From assembly GCA_944323985.1 (NCBI GenBank), contig CALUUP010000003.1, positions 1 through 64,000 of the forward strand: DNA of 64,000 nt. Direction: 5' to 3'. Positions within the stretch are counted from its first letter, which is position 1. Every line of letters begins with the position of its first letter. The stretch comes from Candidatus Gastranaerophilales bacterium (lineage in GTDB: Bacteria > Cyanobacteriota > Vampirovibrionia > Gastranaerophilales > Gastranaerophilaceae). Below are positions 34,901 through 42,737 of this stretch, piece after piece. The notes under the pieces were generated by a model. The model was not told where the DNA came from and did no database searches. It worked only from the letters and a program-made list of their open reading frames with translations. Position numbers and translations under genes: made by a program.

Positions 34901-35124
34901 TTTTCTAATACTGTAGCAACAGTAGATTCAATAACTTCAGCACTAGCACCTTGATAAGATGCTGAAACTCTCACTTGAGGCGGTGTAACATCAGGATAAC
35001 TTTCTTGTTTTAAACCTAAAATGGAAATTATACCTAAAATTACAATACAAACTGATATTACTAATGCAAATCTTGGTTTTTGTATAAAAAAATACAATTT
35101 ATCTTTATCAAAAATCTGTTTCAT
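31903..35124 (-). CDS. RND multidrug efflux permease (AcrB/HAE1 type)
   Basis: The 1073-residue inner-membrane pump has the HAE1 layout: N-terminal TM followed by two large periplasmic domains, and two sets of six TMs. The proton relay is visible as Asp-Asp in [13 protein letters not shown] (TM4). The [13 protein letters not shown] linker and the second periplasmic domain ([16 protein letters not shown]) are typical. It forms a tripartite pump with the adaptor before it and the channel after it. Stop codon and adaptor start overlap by one base. Confidence 0.95.
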   Translation of the reverse strand: MKQIFDKDKLYFFIQKPRFALVISVCIVILGIISILGLKQESYPDVTPPQVRVSASYQGASAEVIESTVATVLENKLNGVEDMTYMTSTSYDGSYSLTLYFKVGSDKNINLMNVQNRIQQVQSQLPEDVQRTGVTAISRTSGSGAIILTLYPEYGDWNQLDLTNYGSIYIKDELKRIDGVADVNVFGGGDYSMRIWLDPQKMAGLNISTSEVKAAITSQNTQVTAGALGQLPTKEKNALQLTLKTKGRLEDVKDFENIIIRSNMDGSNVKIKDIARVELGAQSYSNLGLVNGKPSAVVVISQLPDANILNLSKAVEAKVNELNEKMSNGIKIMYVKNDADFIHESMKEVEFTILLTAFIVVIIIFLFLGDGMATLVPCATIPVSLIGTFFALKAMGMSINLLTLFALVLAVGVVVDDAIVVIENVKRHIDEGKSAIIATQLTMEEVGASLVAMAMVLMAVFVPIIFMGGMTGVMYKQFAVCIAVSIAISAICALSLSPAMCSHFLGQKPKEIKNKLLIKINEEANIIVKKFNEGFSKVEDFYMEYVTKFVNDKKLVATFYIGILLLTLISFKTISTGFIPDEDQGVLLAQITLPDGASLSRTEDVARKFTAEVSKIDGVNKEKLTVFGGDGAVNQATVIIQLDDYKDRKVGIFNWIIRKIKGQATDLSHVAILNKIRMIGANTKEASIITFSPPAISGMSMMGGFEFQMLSKGEYTPQQLETWANKLISAANQNPNLSSVNTSFQANVPQYIIDIDYEKALAQNVDLQELYSTLASMLGTYYVNDFNKYDRVFKVQMQAESDFRDKATDLSGIYVKNNNGVMVPVLSIMKLKQTIGTASITRYNQYKSVQIQGQQGAGKSSGDAMNAMEDVAKSILPSDISYDWSGTSAQEREASGQTAMIVGMALIFVYLFLVALYESYTIPVAVLLISPIAALGALIFQMMINQSFDIYSQVGMITLVGLAAKQSILIVEFAKEEHEKHGLSVKDAAIKAAKLRFRAIMMTELAFIIGVMPMLFASGAGANSRISVGSTVFGGMIAAATLGAALTPAFYVIVQEFVDKFPTKKITEKDLEI

Positions 35125-36272
35125 TATTTTTTACTCTTATTTTCTTCCACAACTTTTAATTTTTGTCCATCCATTGTAATATTTTGAATTCCAGAAACAA
35201 CGATTGTATCATTTAAATTCAATCCATCAGTAACAATCCAATTATTATCAATATCATCTGAAACTTTTATGTTTTTTCTTACAGCTTTATTATTTTCAAC
35301 AGCCCAAACATAATATCCACTCATTGCATCACCTTTTGTACAAGATTGTGGTATTGTCATAAAATCTACTTTTTTAGGTGCTGTTAATTGAACTTTCATA
35401 TAACCGCCAGGAACTAGCCAAGCTTTTGAATTATCAAATGTCGCTCTCATATTTACAGAACCGGAATCCTTATCAATTTTATTATCAACAAAATTTATTG
35501 TTCCAATTTTGTCATACCATTTGCCATCATTAAATTGAACTCTAACTTCGACATCTTTAAATCTATCACTTGCTTTAAGAAGTTTTAAAAAATCATCACC
35601 TTTTAAATTAAAAGAAACATAAACAGGTGAAATACTTGCAACATTAACTAATGAACCAGATGTTGCTGTAACATAATTCCCTTCAGTAATATTAACTTTT
35701 CCAATTCTACCGTCTATCGGAGATTTTATTGATGTATAACTCAAATTAACTTTTGCTAATTCTAATTGTTGATTAGCTGCATCCAATAACGCTTTGTTTT
35801 GATTTCTTGTTGCTAAACTCGAATCAACATCTGAACGGCTTATTAAATCTTCTTTCACAAGAGCATTTGCTCTATTCCATTCTTGTTGAGCGTTAGTATA
35901 TAAAGCACTATATTGGTTTACCGCTGCTCTTGAGTTATTTACTGATAATTGGTATTCTCTAGGGTCTATCTGAAAAAGAAGTTGACCTTTTTTAACAAAA
36001 TCACCTTCATTAAAATATTTTTTTATTAAAAAACCTGGAACTCTTGCTATAACATCAATAGAATATTGAGCTTCTACTCTTCCAGTTACTTCTGCTGAAA
36101 CATTTATAGATTCCATATGTGGATGATCTACTGAAACTTCTTTGGGCATTTTCATTGCTTGTTGTTGTATTAAACCACTTATAAAACCAAAAGTTTTATT
36201 GTATACAATTGGCACTACAATTATAAGCAGCACTATAATTCCAAGCTGTTTTCTTGTTAATTTTATATTCAT
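35124..36272 (-). CDS. RND pump periplasmic adaptor (AcrA-like membrane fusion protein)
   Basis: The 382-residue protein has an N-terminal membrane anchor ([15 protein letters not shown]), a lipoyl-like domain, a long coiled-coil hairpin ([20 protein letters not shown] ... [15 protein letters not shown]), then [15 protein letters not shown] beta-barrel and [20 protein letters not shown]. The start is the ATG at 36272 after GGAGAGAGG; the TTG at 36284 is part of the ribosome site. It opens the three-gene efflux operon from the promoter at 36306-36334. Confidence 0.93.
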   Translation of the reverse strand: MNIKLTRKQLGIIVLLIIVVPIVYNKTFGFISGLIQQQAMKMPKEVSVDHPHMESINVSAEVTGRVEAQYSIDVIARVPGFLIKKYFNEGDFVKKGQLLFQIDPREYQLSVNNSRAAVNQYSALYTNAQQEWNRANALVKEDLISRSDVDSSLATRNQNKALLDAANQQLELAKVNLSYTSIKSPIDGRIGKVNITEGNYVTATSGSLVNVASISPVYVSFNLKGDDFLKLLKASDRFKDVEVRVQFNDGKWYDKIGTINFVDNKIDKDSGSVNMRATFDNSKAWLVPGGYMKVQLTAPKKVDFMTIPQSCTKGDAMSGYYVWAVENNKAVRKNIKVSDDIDNNWIVTDGLNLNDTIVVSGIQNITMDGQKLKVVEENKSKK

Positions 36273-36305
36273 ACCTCTCTCCAATATTAATTAATACTTA
36301 AAAAT

Positions 36306-36334
36306 ATCGTAAAATTTTAAATTTATTGAGTCAA
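36306..36334 (-). promoter_or_regulatory. Efflux operon promoter with palindrome over the -35
   Basis: On the minus strand TTGACT (36329-36334) and TACGAT (36306-36311) are 17 bp apart. The 11-bp palindrome ATTGAGTCAAT (36325-36335) overlaps the -35 and could be a repressor site. Confidence 0.55.
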
Positions 36335-36359
36335 TACATTGATTAAAGTAAATCTTAAT

Positions 36360-37097
36360 TTATGAATTTATTATATCTTTAATTATTTTATAGGCCATAA
36401 AAATACCGGCACAAGATGCGACAAATGGAGTTGAAGAAGGTATGATTTTATTAAATTGAATTTTTTCTCCTGATTTTGTAATAATATTTTCAACTTCTGA
36501 AATTTTTTCTTGAGAAAAAGGTTTCTCATCACTTGTTACAACATTAATTCCAGATGTAATACCTAATTTTTTTAGTTGATATAAAATACTTGAAACAAAA
36601 GGAGCTTTTTTATCATGTATTTCTGAAATGTCTGAAATATATAACTTTGTCGGATCAATTCTGTTTCCGGCTCCCATTGATGAAATTAATGGGACTTTTT
36701 TCTCATAACAAATTCTCATTAAATTAACTTTAGAACGCATTGTGTCAATCGCATCTGCTACATAATCAATGCTATCAAAATTAAAATCTTCAATATAAAA
36801 ATCATTGATTATATTAAGTTTTAAACAAGTATTTATATCTAATAATCTTTGTTTAAATAAATCTGTCTTATAGCAACCAACAGTTGAATTTACGGCAATC
36901 AGTTGACGATTAATGTTTGAAGTTGAAACTTTATCAAAATCAAGTATTGTTAATTCTCCAACTCCGCTTCTAGCTAGAGTCTCAGCACAAAATCCTCCGA
37001 CTCCGCCAAGACCAAAAACTGCAATATGCGAATTTGTTACCTTCTTCTGAGACTCTTCCCCCCAAAATAAGATATTTCTTGATAAAAATTCATCCAT
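36360..37097 (-). CDS. tcdA: tRNA threonylcarbamoyladenosine dehydratase (TcdA/CsdL)
   Basis: The 245-residue protein has the E1-like adenylation domain: GLGGVGGFCAETLARSGVG binds ATP, then DFDKVSTSNINRQLIA, DAIDTMRSK and SMGAGNRIDPTKLYISDISE. These match TcdA, which dehydrates t6A37 to the cyclic form in tRNAs for ANN codons. TcdA differs from ThiF/MoeB by lacking zinc cysteines here. The stop of secG is immediately followed by its ATG (TAAATG), so it is translationally coupled. Confidence 0.9.
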   Translation of the reverse strand: MDEFLSRNILFWGEESQKKVTNSHIAVFGLGGVGGFCAETLARSGVGELTILDFDKVSTSNINRQLIAVNSTVGCYKTDLFKQRLLDINTCLKLNIINDFYIEDFNFDSIDYVADAIDTMRSKVNLMRICYEKKVPLISSMGAGNRIDPTKLYISDISEIHDKKAPFVSSILYQLKKLGITSGINVVTSDEKPFSQEKISEVENIITKSGEKIQFNKIIPSSTPFVASCAGIFMAYKIIKDIINS

Positions 37098-37322
37098 TTA
37101 TTTAATGATGCCAAAGCCTAGTAAAAATACACAAATAATAAATACTAATGCAACAATACCTGTAAGTTTATTAAGCCCTTTTTCTGCACTTTTTTGTGAA
37201 GAAAACATTTGAGCAGCATTTCCAATCCCTGCGATACCATCACCTTTTGGAGAATGCATTAGTATTAATACGATAAGTAATAGTGCTGATATGACTTGTA
37301 TAGTCCAAATTAATGTTAACAT
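37098..37322 (-). CDS. secG: SecG protein translocase subunit
   Basis: The 74-residue protein has two membrane helices (WTIQVISALLLIVLILMH and GIVALVFIICVFLLGFGII) with the conserved HSPKGDG turn and GNAAQMFSS segment between. It supports SecYEG-dependent export. It begins within the 3' end of the Nudix gene (seven-base overlap) and is followed without a gap by tcdA. Confidence 0.92.
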   Translation of the reverse strand: MLTLIWTIQVISALLLIVLILMHSPKGDGIAGIGNAAQMFSSQKSAEKGLNKLTGIVALVFIICVFLLGFGIIK

Positions 37323-37996
37323 TTATTCTCCTTTTTAATAAAATGAGCCCTTTTTGAGTTTAATTTAATATTATCAAAAGTATATAACCTAGCTGGTCGC
37401 TTAGAGGATGATTTTGAAAACTCATTTAACTCTCTAAGTCCGTCGGTTGTTATAACTTTTTTTCTAAAATTACGCTTATCTAATTTTTTTTCCATAATCA
37501 TTTCATAAGCTTTTTGCATTTCAGTAAGCGTAAACTTTTCATTTAATAATTGATAAGCAACCGGACACATTTCAAGACGTTCTCTTGTACGTTTTAAAGA
37601 ATATTGAATAATTTCCTTGTGGTCAAACGCTAATGGCGGTAAATCAAAAACTTTATGCCAAGCAAGGTCCGGTGTTGTTACAACATTAAAATCTTCTGCT
37701 CTTATTAAAGCAAAATAAGCACAAGTGATAACTCGTGAAACAGGATGTCTTAAAGGGTCTCCAAACGTGTACAATTGTTCTAAATAAATATTATCAACGT
37801 TGGTTTTTTCTTTTAAAACCCTCATTGCAGCTTCATCTAAATTTTCAGACATTCTTACATAACCACCAGGAATTGCCCATTTATCTTTAAAAGGCTCATT
37901 GTTTCTTTTTACAAGTAATACTTGTAAAGCATCATCTTTAATAGTTAAGATAACAATGTCTACTGTGATTTCATGAGTTTTTATTTCGTTGTACAT
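37316..37996 (-). CDS. NrtR-like Nudix-wHTH regulator
   Basis: The 226-residue protein has an N-terminal Nudix fold (TVDIVILTIKDDALQVLLVK) and a C-terminal winged-helix part (MCPVAYQLLNEKFTLTEMQ ... RNFRKKV). The Nudix box reads GGYVRMSENLDEAAMRVLKEK. The canonical pattern has a REUxEE core, whose first Glu is Val here, so hydrolase activity is doubtful. That, with the wHTH, matches NrtR, an ADP-ribose-responsive repressor of NAD metabolism genes. It opens an operon with secG and tcdA. A GAGGTG ribosome site precedes it. No NAD genes are in the window. Confidence 0.7.
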   Translation of the reverse strand: MYNEIKTHEITVDIVILTIKDDALQVLLVKRNNEPFKDKWAIPGGYVRMSENLDEAAMRVLKEKTNVDNIYLEQLYTFGDPLRHPVSRVITCAYFALIRAEDFNVVTTPDLAWHKVFDLPPLAFDHKEIIQYSLKRTRERLEMCPVAYQLLNEKFTLTEMQKAYEMIMEKKLDKRNFRKKVITTDGLRELNEFSKSSSKRPARLYTFDNIKLNSKRAHFIKKENKC

Positions 37997-38120
37997 CTTT
38001 CACCTCAAGAGTTATTGTATAATAAATATAATAAAAATGTAAGTTTTGATTTATGTAATAATTTAATTTGTTACATTTTAAACTTTAGATTAAAACCTTA
38101 ACAATACATTTAATAAAGGA

Positions 38121-38149
38121 TTGGCAAAATAGGAAAAATATATTATTAT
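38121..38149 (+). promoter_or_regulatory. Promoter of the 38181 gene
   Basis: TTGGCA (38121-38126) and TATTAT (38144-38149), spaced 17 bp, precede AAGGAGAG and the ATG. Confidence 0.65.
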
Positions 38150-38180
38150 GTGAGAGATATGTATTAGAAGGAGAGAGTTA

Positions 38181-38585
38181 ATGAAAAAGATCTTTTTAAC
38201 AATTACTTGTGCTATCGCGATTCAAAATTTTGTTTTCGCAGATGGCAATGCTTTTACTCCGCTTGATTTTAATGATACAAGCTACGGAACAACAAGTACA
38301 ACATCAGCGCCTGCTTCATCAGCAAAACCTGCTACAACTTCATCATTAGATGGTGATGCTGTTGGAAATGGAAATATTCAAAATGCTATTTTACAATTAG
38401 ATAATGCTCAAGTTGATATTAGAAATGATTTGTTAAATTGTAAAACTAAATATGCAGATGTTGATGCTCAATATAAGTTAATTAAAACAGAAAGACAAGC
38501 ATTGAAAAAACAAGTTTCTGCTATTGAAAAAAGAATTAAAGAAATAGATAAGGCTAAAGAAAAAATTAGAAAAAATATGTTGTAA
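38181..38585 (+). CDS. Secreted coiled-coil protein
   Basis: The 134-residue protein has a signal peptide (MKKIFLTITCAIAIQNFVFA), a Ser/Thr/Ala-rich low-complexity stretch (TTSTTSAPASSAKPATTSS), and a charged coiled coil (about 65-134) ending KEKIRKNML. It is probably periplasmic. No domain is recognised. It ends at a terminator shared with a convergent small secreted protein. Confidence 0.8.
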   Translation: MKKIFLTITCAIAIQNFVFADGNAFTPLDFNDTSYGTTSTTSAPASSAKPATTSSLDGDAVGNGNIQNAILQLDNAQVDIRNDLLNCKTKYADVDAQYKLIKTERQALKKQVSAIEKRIKEIDKAKEKIRKNML

Positions 38586-38612
38586 AAAAACTCCCATTTG
38601 GGAGTTTTTTAT
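38584..38612. terminator. Bidirectional terminator
   Basis: ACTCCCA-TT-TGGGAGT with A7 before and T6 after. It lies between the convergent 38181 and 38609 genes. Confidence 0.85.
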
Positions 38613-38932
38613 TGTTTTGGTTGTTGAAATAAAGGCGTGCTCCGATTTTGCATGCAAACTCCAAATTGGCAGCTGGAATTGTAATTAAAATAAGTATCAG
38701 AAGGAGTAAAACCTTTCATTTGTTCAGCAATATCTCCACGATTAAGAGGTTTTAATCTCGCTTCTGGAGAACTCGAAAATTCGCTTATTCCAGCTCTTGG
38801 GGAATAAATAGGGTCTACTTGTTCTCTAAAACTAGGCAATGAACATACAGTATTTTCACTATTTATTGGGCAAGTTGCATAAATCGGATTGACGATTAGA
38901 AGCGTAAAAATTATTAAATTTATTATTTTCAT
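38609..38932 (-). CDS. Small secreted protein with four cysteines
   Basis: The 107-residue protein has a signal peptide (MKIINLIIFTLLIVNPIYA) and four Cys (two near the new N-terminus, two in CQFGVC), which could form disulfides made by the VKOR-DsbA enzyme. The rest is proline- and serine-rich with no recognised domain. Confidence 0.7.
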   Translation of the reverse strand: MKIINLIIFTLLIVNPIYATCPINSENTVCSLPSFREQVDPIYSPRAGISEFSSSPEARLKPLNRGDIAEQMKGFTPSDTYFNYNSSCQFGVCMQNRSTPLFQQPKQ

Positions 38933-39094
38933 ATTTTTCTCCTTTTTACTTTATTTTAAAATTTATTTTTTGATTAACATTACCCACTTGTATTAATATA
39001 TAAGTAGTGATTTAATAAAAAATCTAAATTCCACTTTTTGAAGGATGTTGATATTATATTCAAGATGCTAACATTTATTTGGAGGGGATTGTAA

Positions 39095-40291
39095 GTGTAC
39101 GCATATCAAAAACAAAAAACAGAACCAAGACGTTTGCACGTTGTTAAGCCAAATAACAATAAACAAATTCTAAGCAAAAGATGTCAAAAAACTAAGAAAA
39201 AAAATACTGCTATAGAATTAATTCGTTCTTTTGTATCAATAACTTTCTTGTTATTATTTGCGTATTATATTTTTCCTACTGCTTACAATAACTTAATAAA
39301 ACAAGTTTTTTATCCTAATAAAATAGCTATAAATACAGAAAATCTTTCAAATTTAGCAATGAAAAACATACAAAAGATAAACGATGTTGATATATATTCT
39401 ATTGCTAATCCTGTAACAAATTATGTAAGTAATGATTTATTTAAAAATAGGTTGTTATTAACACCAACCATTCAAAAAGCTCATAGTGAAATTACAACAA
39501 TGTATCAGAGTTCAGAAATTGGAGCTTTAAAATACCAATTAACTAGTTTAATGAAGGAATATCCATCAATCAAACCTTCGATATATGTATGGGAATATGA
39601 AAATGGAAAATATGTTGATATTAATTCTGAAGAATTGTATTCTGCTGCAAGTATTATAAAATTACCTGTGCTTGTTCGTTTATTTAAATCAATTGAAGCT
39701 AATCAGATGACGATTTATGATGAAATGATTCTAACTGATTATTATCAGTCATCGGGTTCAGGTGATTTGCAATATGCTCAAACTGGTAGGAAATATTCTT
39801 TAGATCAATTAGCAAAGACTATGATTCAAGATTCTGATAATACTGCTACTAATATGATAATGTCTAAAATTGGTGGAATGGATGATGTAAATATAGGTCT
39901 AAGAGATTGGGGAATTTCAAAAACTTATGTTAGAACTTGGTTGCCGGATTTGAAGGGAACAAATAAAACAACCGCAAAAGATATTGCAAAAATTTTATAT
40001 AATTTAGACAATCCTGGCTTTTTAAACATCAATTCAAGAGAGTATATAATAGATTATTTAAGTCACGTAAAAAATAATCGTTTAATAGCAGCAGGTTTAG
40101 GAGAAAATGCTCTTTTCTTGCATAAAACCGGAGATATCGGTACAATGCTTGGTGATGCAGGAATAGTTTTTGCTCCAAACGGTAAAAAATATATTGTAGT
40201 AATTTTAGCAAACCGTCCTTATAATTCTCCTCAAGGAAAAGATTTTATTGTAAAAGCATCAAGTCTCATATATAAGTCAATCGTCGGTTAA
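39095..40291 (+). CDS. Class A beta-lactamase-fold serine hydrolase lacking the omega-loop Glu
   Basis: The 398-residue protein has an anchor at residues 41-66 (IRSFVSITFLLLFAYYIFP) and a periplasmic domain of the beta-lactamase/PBP family: Ser186-x-x-Lys189 (AASIIKLP), Ser247-Asp248-Asn249 (DSDN), and Lys344-Thr-Gly (HKTGDIG). At the usual omega loop (W-E-x-x-L-N) it has W282-L-P-D-L-K, so the catalytic Glu166 and Asn170 equivalents are missing. The deacylating water would be hard to activate, which argues against a true beta-lactamase and for a peptidoglycan hydrolase or binding protein. The start is GTG at 39095 after GGAGGGG. Confidence 0.8.
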   Translation: MYAYQKQKTEPRRLHVVKPNNNKQILSKRCQKTKKKNTAIELIRSFVSITFLLLFAYYIFPTAYNNLIKQVFYPNKIAINTENLSNLAMKNIQKINDVDIYSIANPVTNYVSNDLFKNRLLLTPTIQKAHSEITTMYQSSEIGALKYQLTSLMKEYPSIKPSIYVWEYENGKYVDINSEELYSAASIIKLPVLVRLFKSIEANQMTIYDEMILTDYYQSSGSGDLQYAQTGRKYSLDQLAKTMIQDSDNTATNMIMSKIGGMDDVNIGLRDWGISKTYVRTWLPDLKGTNKTTAKDIAKILYNLDNPGFLNINSREYIIDYLSHVKNNRLIAAGLGENALFLHKTGDIGTMLGDAGIVFAPNGKKYIVVILANRPYNSPQGKDFIVKASSLIYKSIVG

Positions 40292-40320
40292 ACAATGTTA
40301 ATATTTGTAAAATTTTATAA

Positions 40321-40357
40321 AATATTTGCGTTTTTCTTCGCAAATATTTTTTTTATA
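40321..40357 (+). terminator. Terminator after the serine hydrolase gene
   Basis: AAATATTTGCG pairs with CGCAAATATTT around an eight-base loop; a T-run follows. Confidence 0.8.
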
Positions 40358-40368
40358 AGTTTTATTGT

Positions 40369-40377
40369 GTTATAATG
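40369..40377 (+). promoter_or_regulatory. Extended -10 promoter for the haemagglutinin-like gene
   Basis: TGTTATAAT ends at 40377. No clear -35 is seen. The ATG is at 40405. Confidence 0.5.
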
Positions 40378-40404
40378 TATGAACTAAATTGAAGGGCGTG
40401 GTGT

Positions 40405-42387
40405 ATGAAAAATAAGAGTATTAAATTTTTATCATTTGTTTTAGCAACAATGTTTGCTTCAATGTCATTATCATATGCTTCTATTGATACGGGGTTAGGA
40501 AATGGACTCGGCGGAGCTGTTATTGACAATGTTCAAGGAGGCTTTGTTGGAATTAATAAAGGGGATGGTTCTGCAGATTTAAATTTTAAAGGGGATTCTG
40601 TTGTTAATTGGGATTCTTTAAATGTAAATAAGGGTGAAAATCTTAATTTTAATGCTGTAGACGGTGCGAACAATTTAACTATTTTAAATACTGTAAATAA
40701 TGGGATGTCTACAATATATGGACAAATTAGTGCAAATAGCGGTATTGGAAAGTTAATTATTTCAAACCCTAATGGAATGTTATTTGATGGTTCAACTTTT
40801 ACAACAGCAGGAGATGTAATGTTAACAACTCAAGACATGTCAGGTCTTGGAGTTAATGATTTATCTCAAGCAAAATTTACACAAATTTATGATAAATCAG
40901 GTAATGTAATTGGGATAAATATACAGAATGGTGCTTTATTTAATATAGGTGGTGAGTATAGTATTATAGCTCCTTCTATAAATGCATCAAATTCTACTAT
41001 AAATGCAAATTCTCTAAAGTTAATAACTGCTAATGGTCAAGATTATTTATCTTTAGGAGTAAATGCTCCAACAAATAAACCAGTTGTCAGATTAGAAGCA
41101 ATGAATATTGATGGCGATGTTTATATTGTTTCTGGTCCTGGAGCTGTAAGTACTGTTAATGGTGGTAAAATTAACGGTAATTTAGATATTAAATCAGAAG
41201 GAAATGTAGGTTTAAATTATAATACAGATAATAAAAAATTAATTGTAACCGGAGATGTCAATGTTATAAGCAACGGTGAAGGTATGTTTTTGAGAGATGC
41301 TGAAATCGGCCGTAATTTATCGATGACAAACGGAAAAGGTTTCGTAGATGTTGGAGATATTACCGTAACAGGTGATGCTATTTTAAAAACTACAAATCTA
41401 GAAACTGGAGCTTATAAACACTTTGTTCACGTAATAGGTGATACTGTTATTGGAGGGAATTTAACTATTGATTCTGAAAATAATATTCACATTGGTGGTT
41501 ATGATTATGATGCAGGTAAATTGGCTGATGGAAGTTTAACAGTGGGTGGTGCGATTGATGCGTATGCAAATAATGGTACAATTGCTGTTACAATAGACAC
41601 AACTGCTGATTCAATAAAATTAAAATCAGAAAACTTAAATATAATTACTGATGGAAAAGCTCTTTTGACAGCAAATAATTATGATTTTAGTGCAAAGGGC
41701 TACATTGGAGGTCTTCAAACAACTGAAAATTCAACAGTAGATGAACAAATAATATGTACTATGGAAGGTTATAAATTGTTAAATAATCCTAGTAGTCATA
41801 CAAATATGAATATTGCAGGTGGAGAAATTACGAATATTTCAACAGATGCATATGCTTATATAGAATCAGCTGGAGATTTAAAGGTTACAGGAGCAAATGC
41901 AAATAAAGTTTATTTAACAGCGCCTGATAAAACAATTGAAATTACTGGTGATAAGGTTCATGCTGATACTATTACAATTGGAAATAAGACTGATAAATTA
42001 AAAGTAGATTTTCCATCAAGAGATTATACTTTAAAATATACAAATATTCGTGATGCAAAAGAAGTAACAATTGATGGAAACCAAGAAATTACTTATGAAT
42101 TAACTAATGGAGAAAATGGATATAATATAAGTGATAATAGACAAGACGATACAACTTATTTGTATGGTCCAGATAATGGCAATCCAGAAGAGCCTCCTGT
42201 ATTACCAGATGGTGATGACAGTATGAAAGTTTTAAGAAGTTATGAAAAACAAACTGTTAACATGTCACAAGTTTATACACCTGTTGCATATGCAGCAGAT
42301 TTAGATGATGATAAAATTGATAGAGGGGTAAGAAAGAATGTTGATGGCTCTGTAACAGTTGTTAAAGCTTTTCCAATGGTTAATTAG
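40405..42387 (+). CDS. Two-partner-secretion-type haemagglutinin-like surface protein
   Basis: The 660-residue protein has a signal peptide (MKNKSIKFLSFVLATMFASM to SYA) and a filamentous-haemagglutinin secretion domain: NVQGGFVGINKGDG, VVNWDSLNVNKGENLNFN, and the diagnostic ISNPNGMLFDGS. Repeated beta-helix strands follow. The C-terminus (from about 590) has a Pro-rich linker and a short soluble tail (KVLRSYEKQTVNMSQVY). Such proteins are exported by an outer-membrane TpsB partner; none is in the window. It is probably surface-exposed or retained at the cell surface. Confidence 0.8.
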   Translation: MKNKSIKFLSFVLATMFASMSLSYASIDTGLGNGLGGAVIDNVQGGFVGINKGDGSADLNFKGDSVVNWDSLNVNKGENLNFNAVDGANNLTILNTVNNGMSTIYGQISANSGIGKLIISNPNGMLFDGSTFTTAGDVMLTTQDMSGLGVNDLSQAKFTQIYDKSGNVIGINIQNGALFNIGGEYSIIAPSINASNSTINANSLKLITANGQDYLSLGVNAPTNKPVVRLEAMNIDGDVYIVSGPGAVSTVNGGKINGNLDIKSEGNVGLNYNTDNKKLIVTGDVNVISNGEGMFLRDAEIGRNLSMTNGKGFVDVGDITVTGDAILKTTNLETGAYKHFVHVIGDTVIGGNLTIDSENNIHIGGYDYDAGKLADGSLTVGGAIDAYANNGTIAVTIDTTADSIKLKSENLNIITDGKALLTANNYDFSAKGYIGGLQTTENSTVDEQIICTMEGYKLLNNPSSHTNMNIAGGEITNISTDAYAYIESAGDLKVTGANANKVYLTAPDKTIEITGDKVHADTITIGNKTDKLKVDFPSRDYTLKYTNIRDAKEVTIDGNQEITYELTNGENGYNISDNRQDDTTYLYGPDNGNPEEPPVLPDGDDSMKVLRSYEKQTVNMSQVYTPVAYAADLDDDKIDRGVRKNVDGSVTVVKAFPMVN

Positions 42388-42408
42388 ATAATATTAGATA
42401 TTAAAAAG

Positions 42409-42447
42409 AAGGAGATTTGATTTAAAATTAAATCTCCTTTTTTTTTT
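42409..42447 (+). terminator. Terminator after the haemagglutinin-like gene
   Basis: AAGGAGATTT and AAATCTCCTT pair around an 11-base loop, followed by a T-run. Confidence 0.85.
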
Positions 42448-42501
42448 GATAGTTATAAGAAAAGGTGTTTAGAATTAAAAGAAAAATTTTTATAAATATA
42501 G

Positions 42502-42532
42502 TTGACAATAAAAATTGATTTGGTATTATAAT
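42502..42532 (+). promoter_or_regulatory. tRNA-Glu promoter
   Basis: TTGACA (42502-42507) has TATTAT (42524-42529, 16 bp spacer) or TATAAT (42527-42532, 19 bp spacer) downstream. The first spacing is the more usual. Confidence 0.7.
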
Positions 42533-42550
42533 AAATGTCGATAGGAACTA

Positions 42551-42626
42551 GCCCCCATCGTCTAGAGGCCTAGGACAACACCCTTTCACGGTGTAGACAG
42601 CGATTCGAATTCGCTTGGGGGTACCA
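42551..42626 (+). tRNA. tRNA-Glu (TTC)
   Basis: Acceptor GCCCCCA/TGGGGGT (one G-T at the base), anticodon arm ACACC-CTTTCAC-GGTGT with anticodon TTC at 42585-42587, T loop TTCGAAT, discriminator A and encoded CCA (42624-42626). A terminator follows at 42635. It lies 1.5 kb before gatA, which would act on a misacylated relative of this tRNA. Confidence 0.97.
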
Positions 42627-42634
42627 TTTATAAA

Positions 42635-42665
42635 AAAGAAGCCAAGTTTAGGGCTTCTTTTTTTA
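42635..42665 (+). terminator. Terminator after tRNA-Glu
   Basis: AAAGAAGCC pairs with GGCTTCTTT around an eight-base loop, with T-run. Confidence 0.85.
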
Positions 42666-42690
42666 TGCTCTGTTATATTTTAGTTAAATA

Positions 42691-42699
42691 TGTTATAAT
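42691..42699 (+). promoter_or_regulatory. Extended -10 promoter for the glycosyl transferase gene
   Basis: TGTTATAAT at 42691-42699; no -35 recognised. TAGGAGATTTTTATG provides the ribosome site. Confidence 0.5.
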
Positions 42700-42737
42700 G
42701 AATAGGTCAAAGAGTTATTTTATCATAGGAGATTTTT

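Noticed and set aside
39095-40291. Antibiotic-resistance beta-lactamase
   Set aside because: The omega-loop Glu and Asn are missing and the protein is membrane-anchored, so resistance is not supported.
40405-42387. Classical autotransporter
   Set aside because: The C-terminus lacks a 12-strand barrel and terminal aromatic residue; the N-terminal domain is of the two-partner type.
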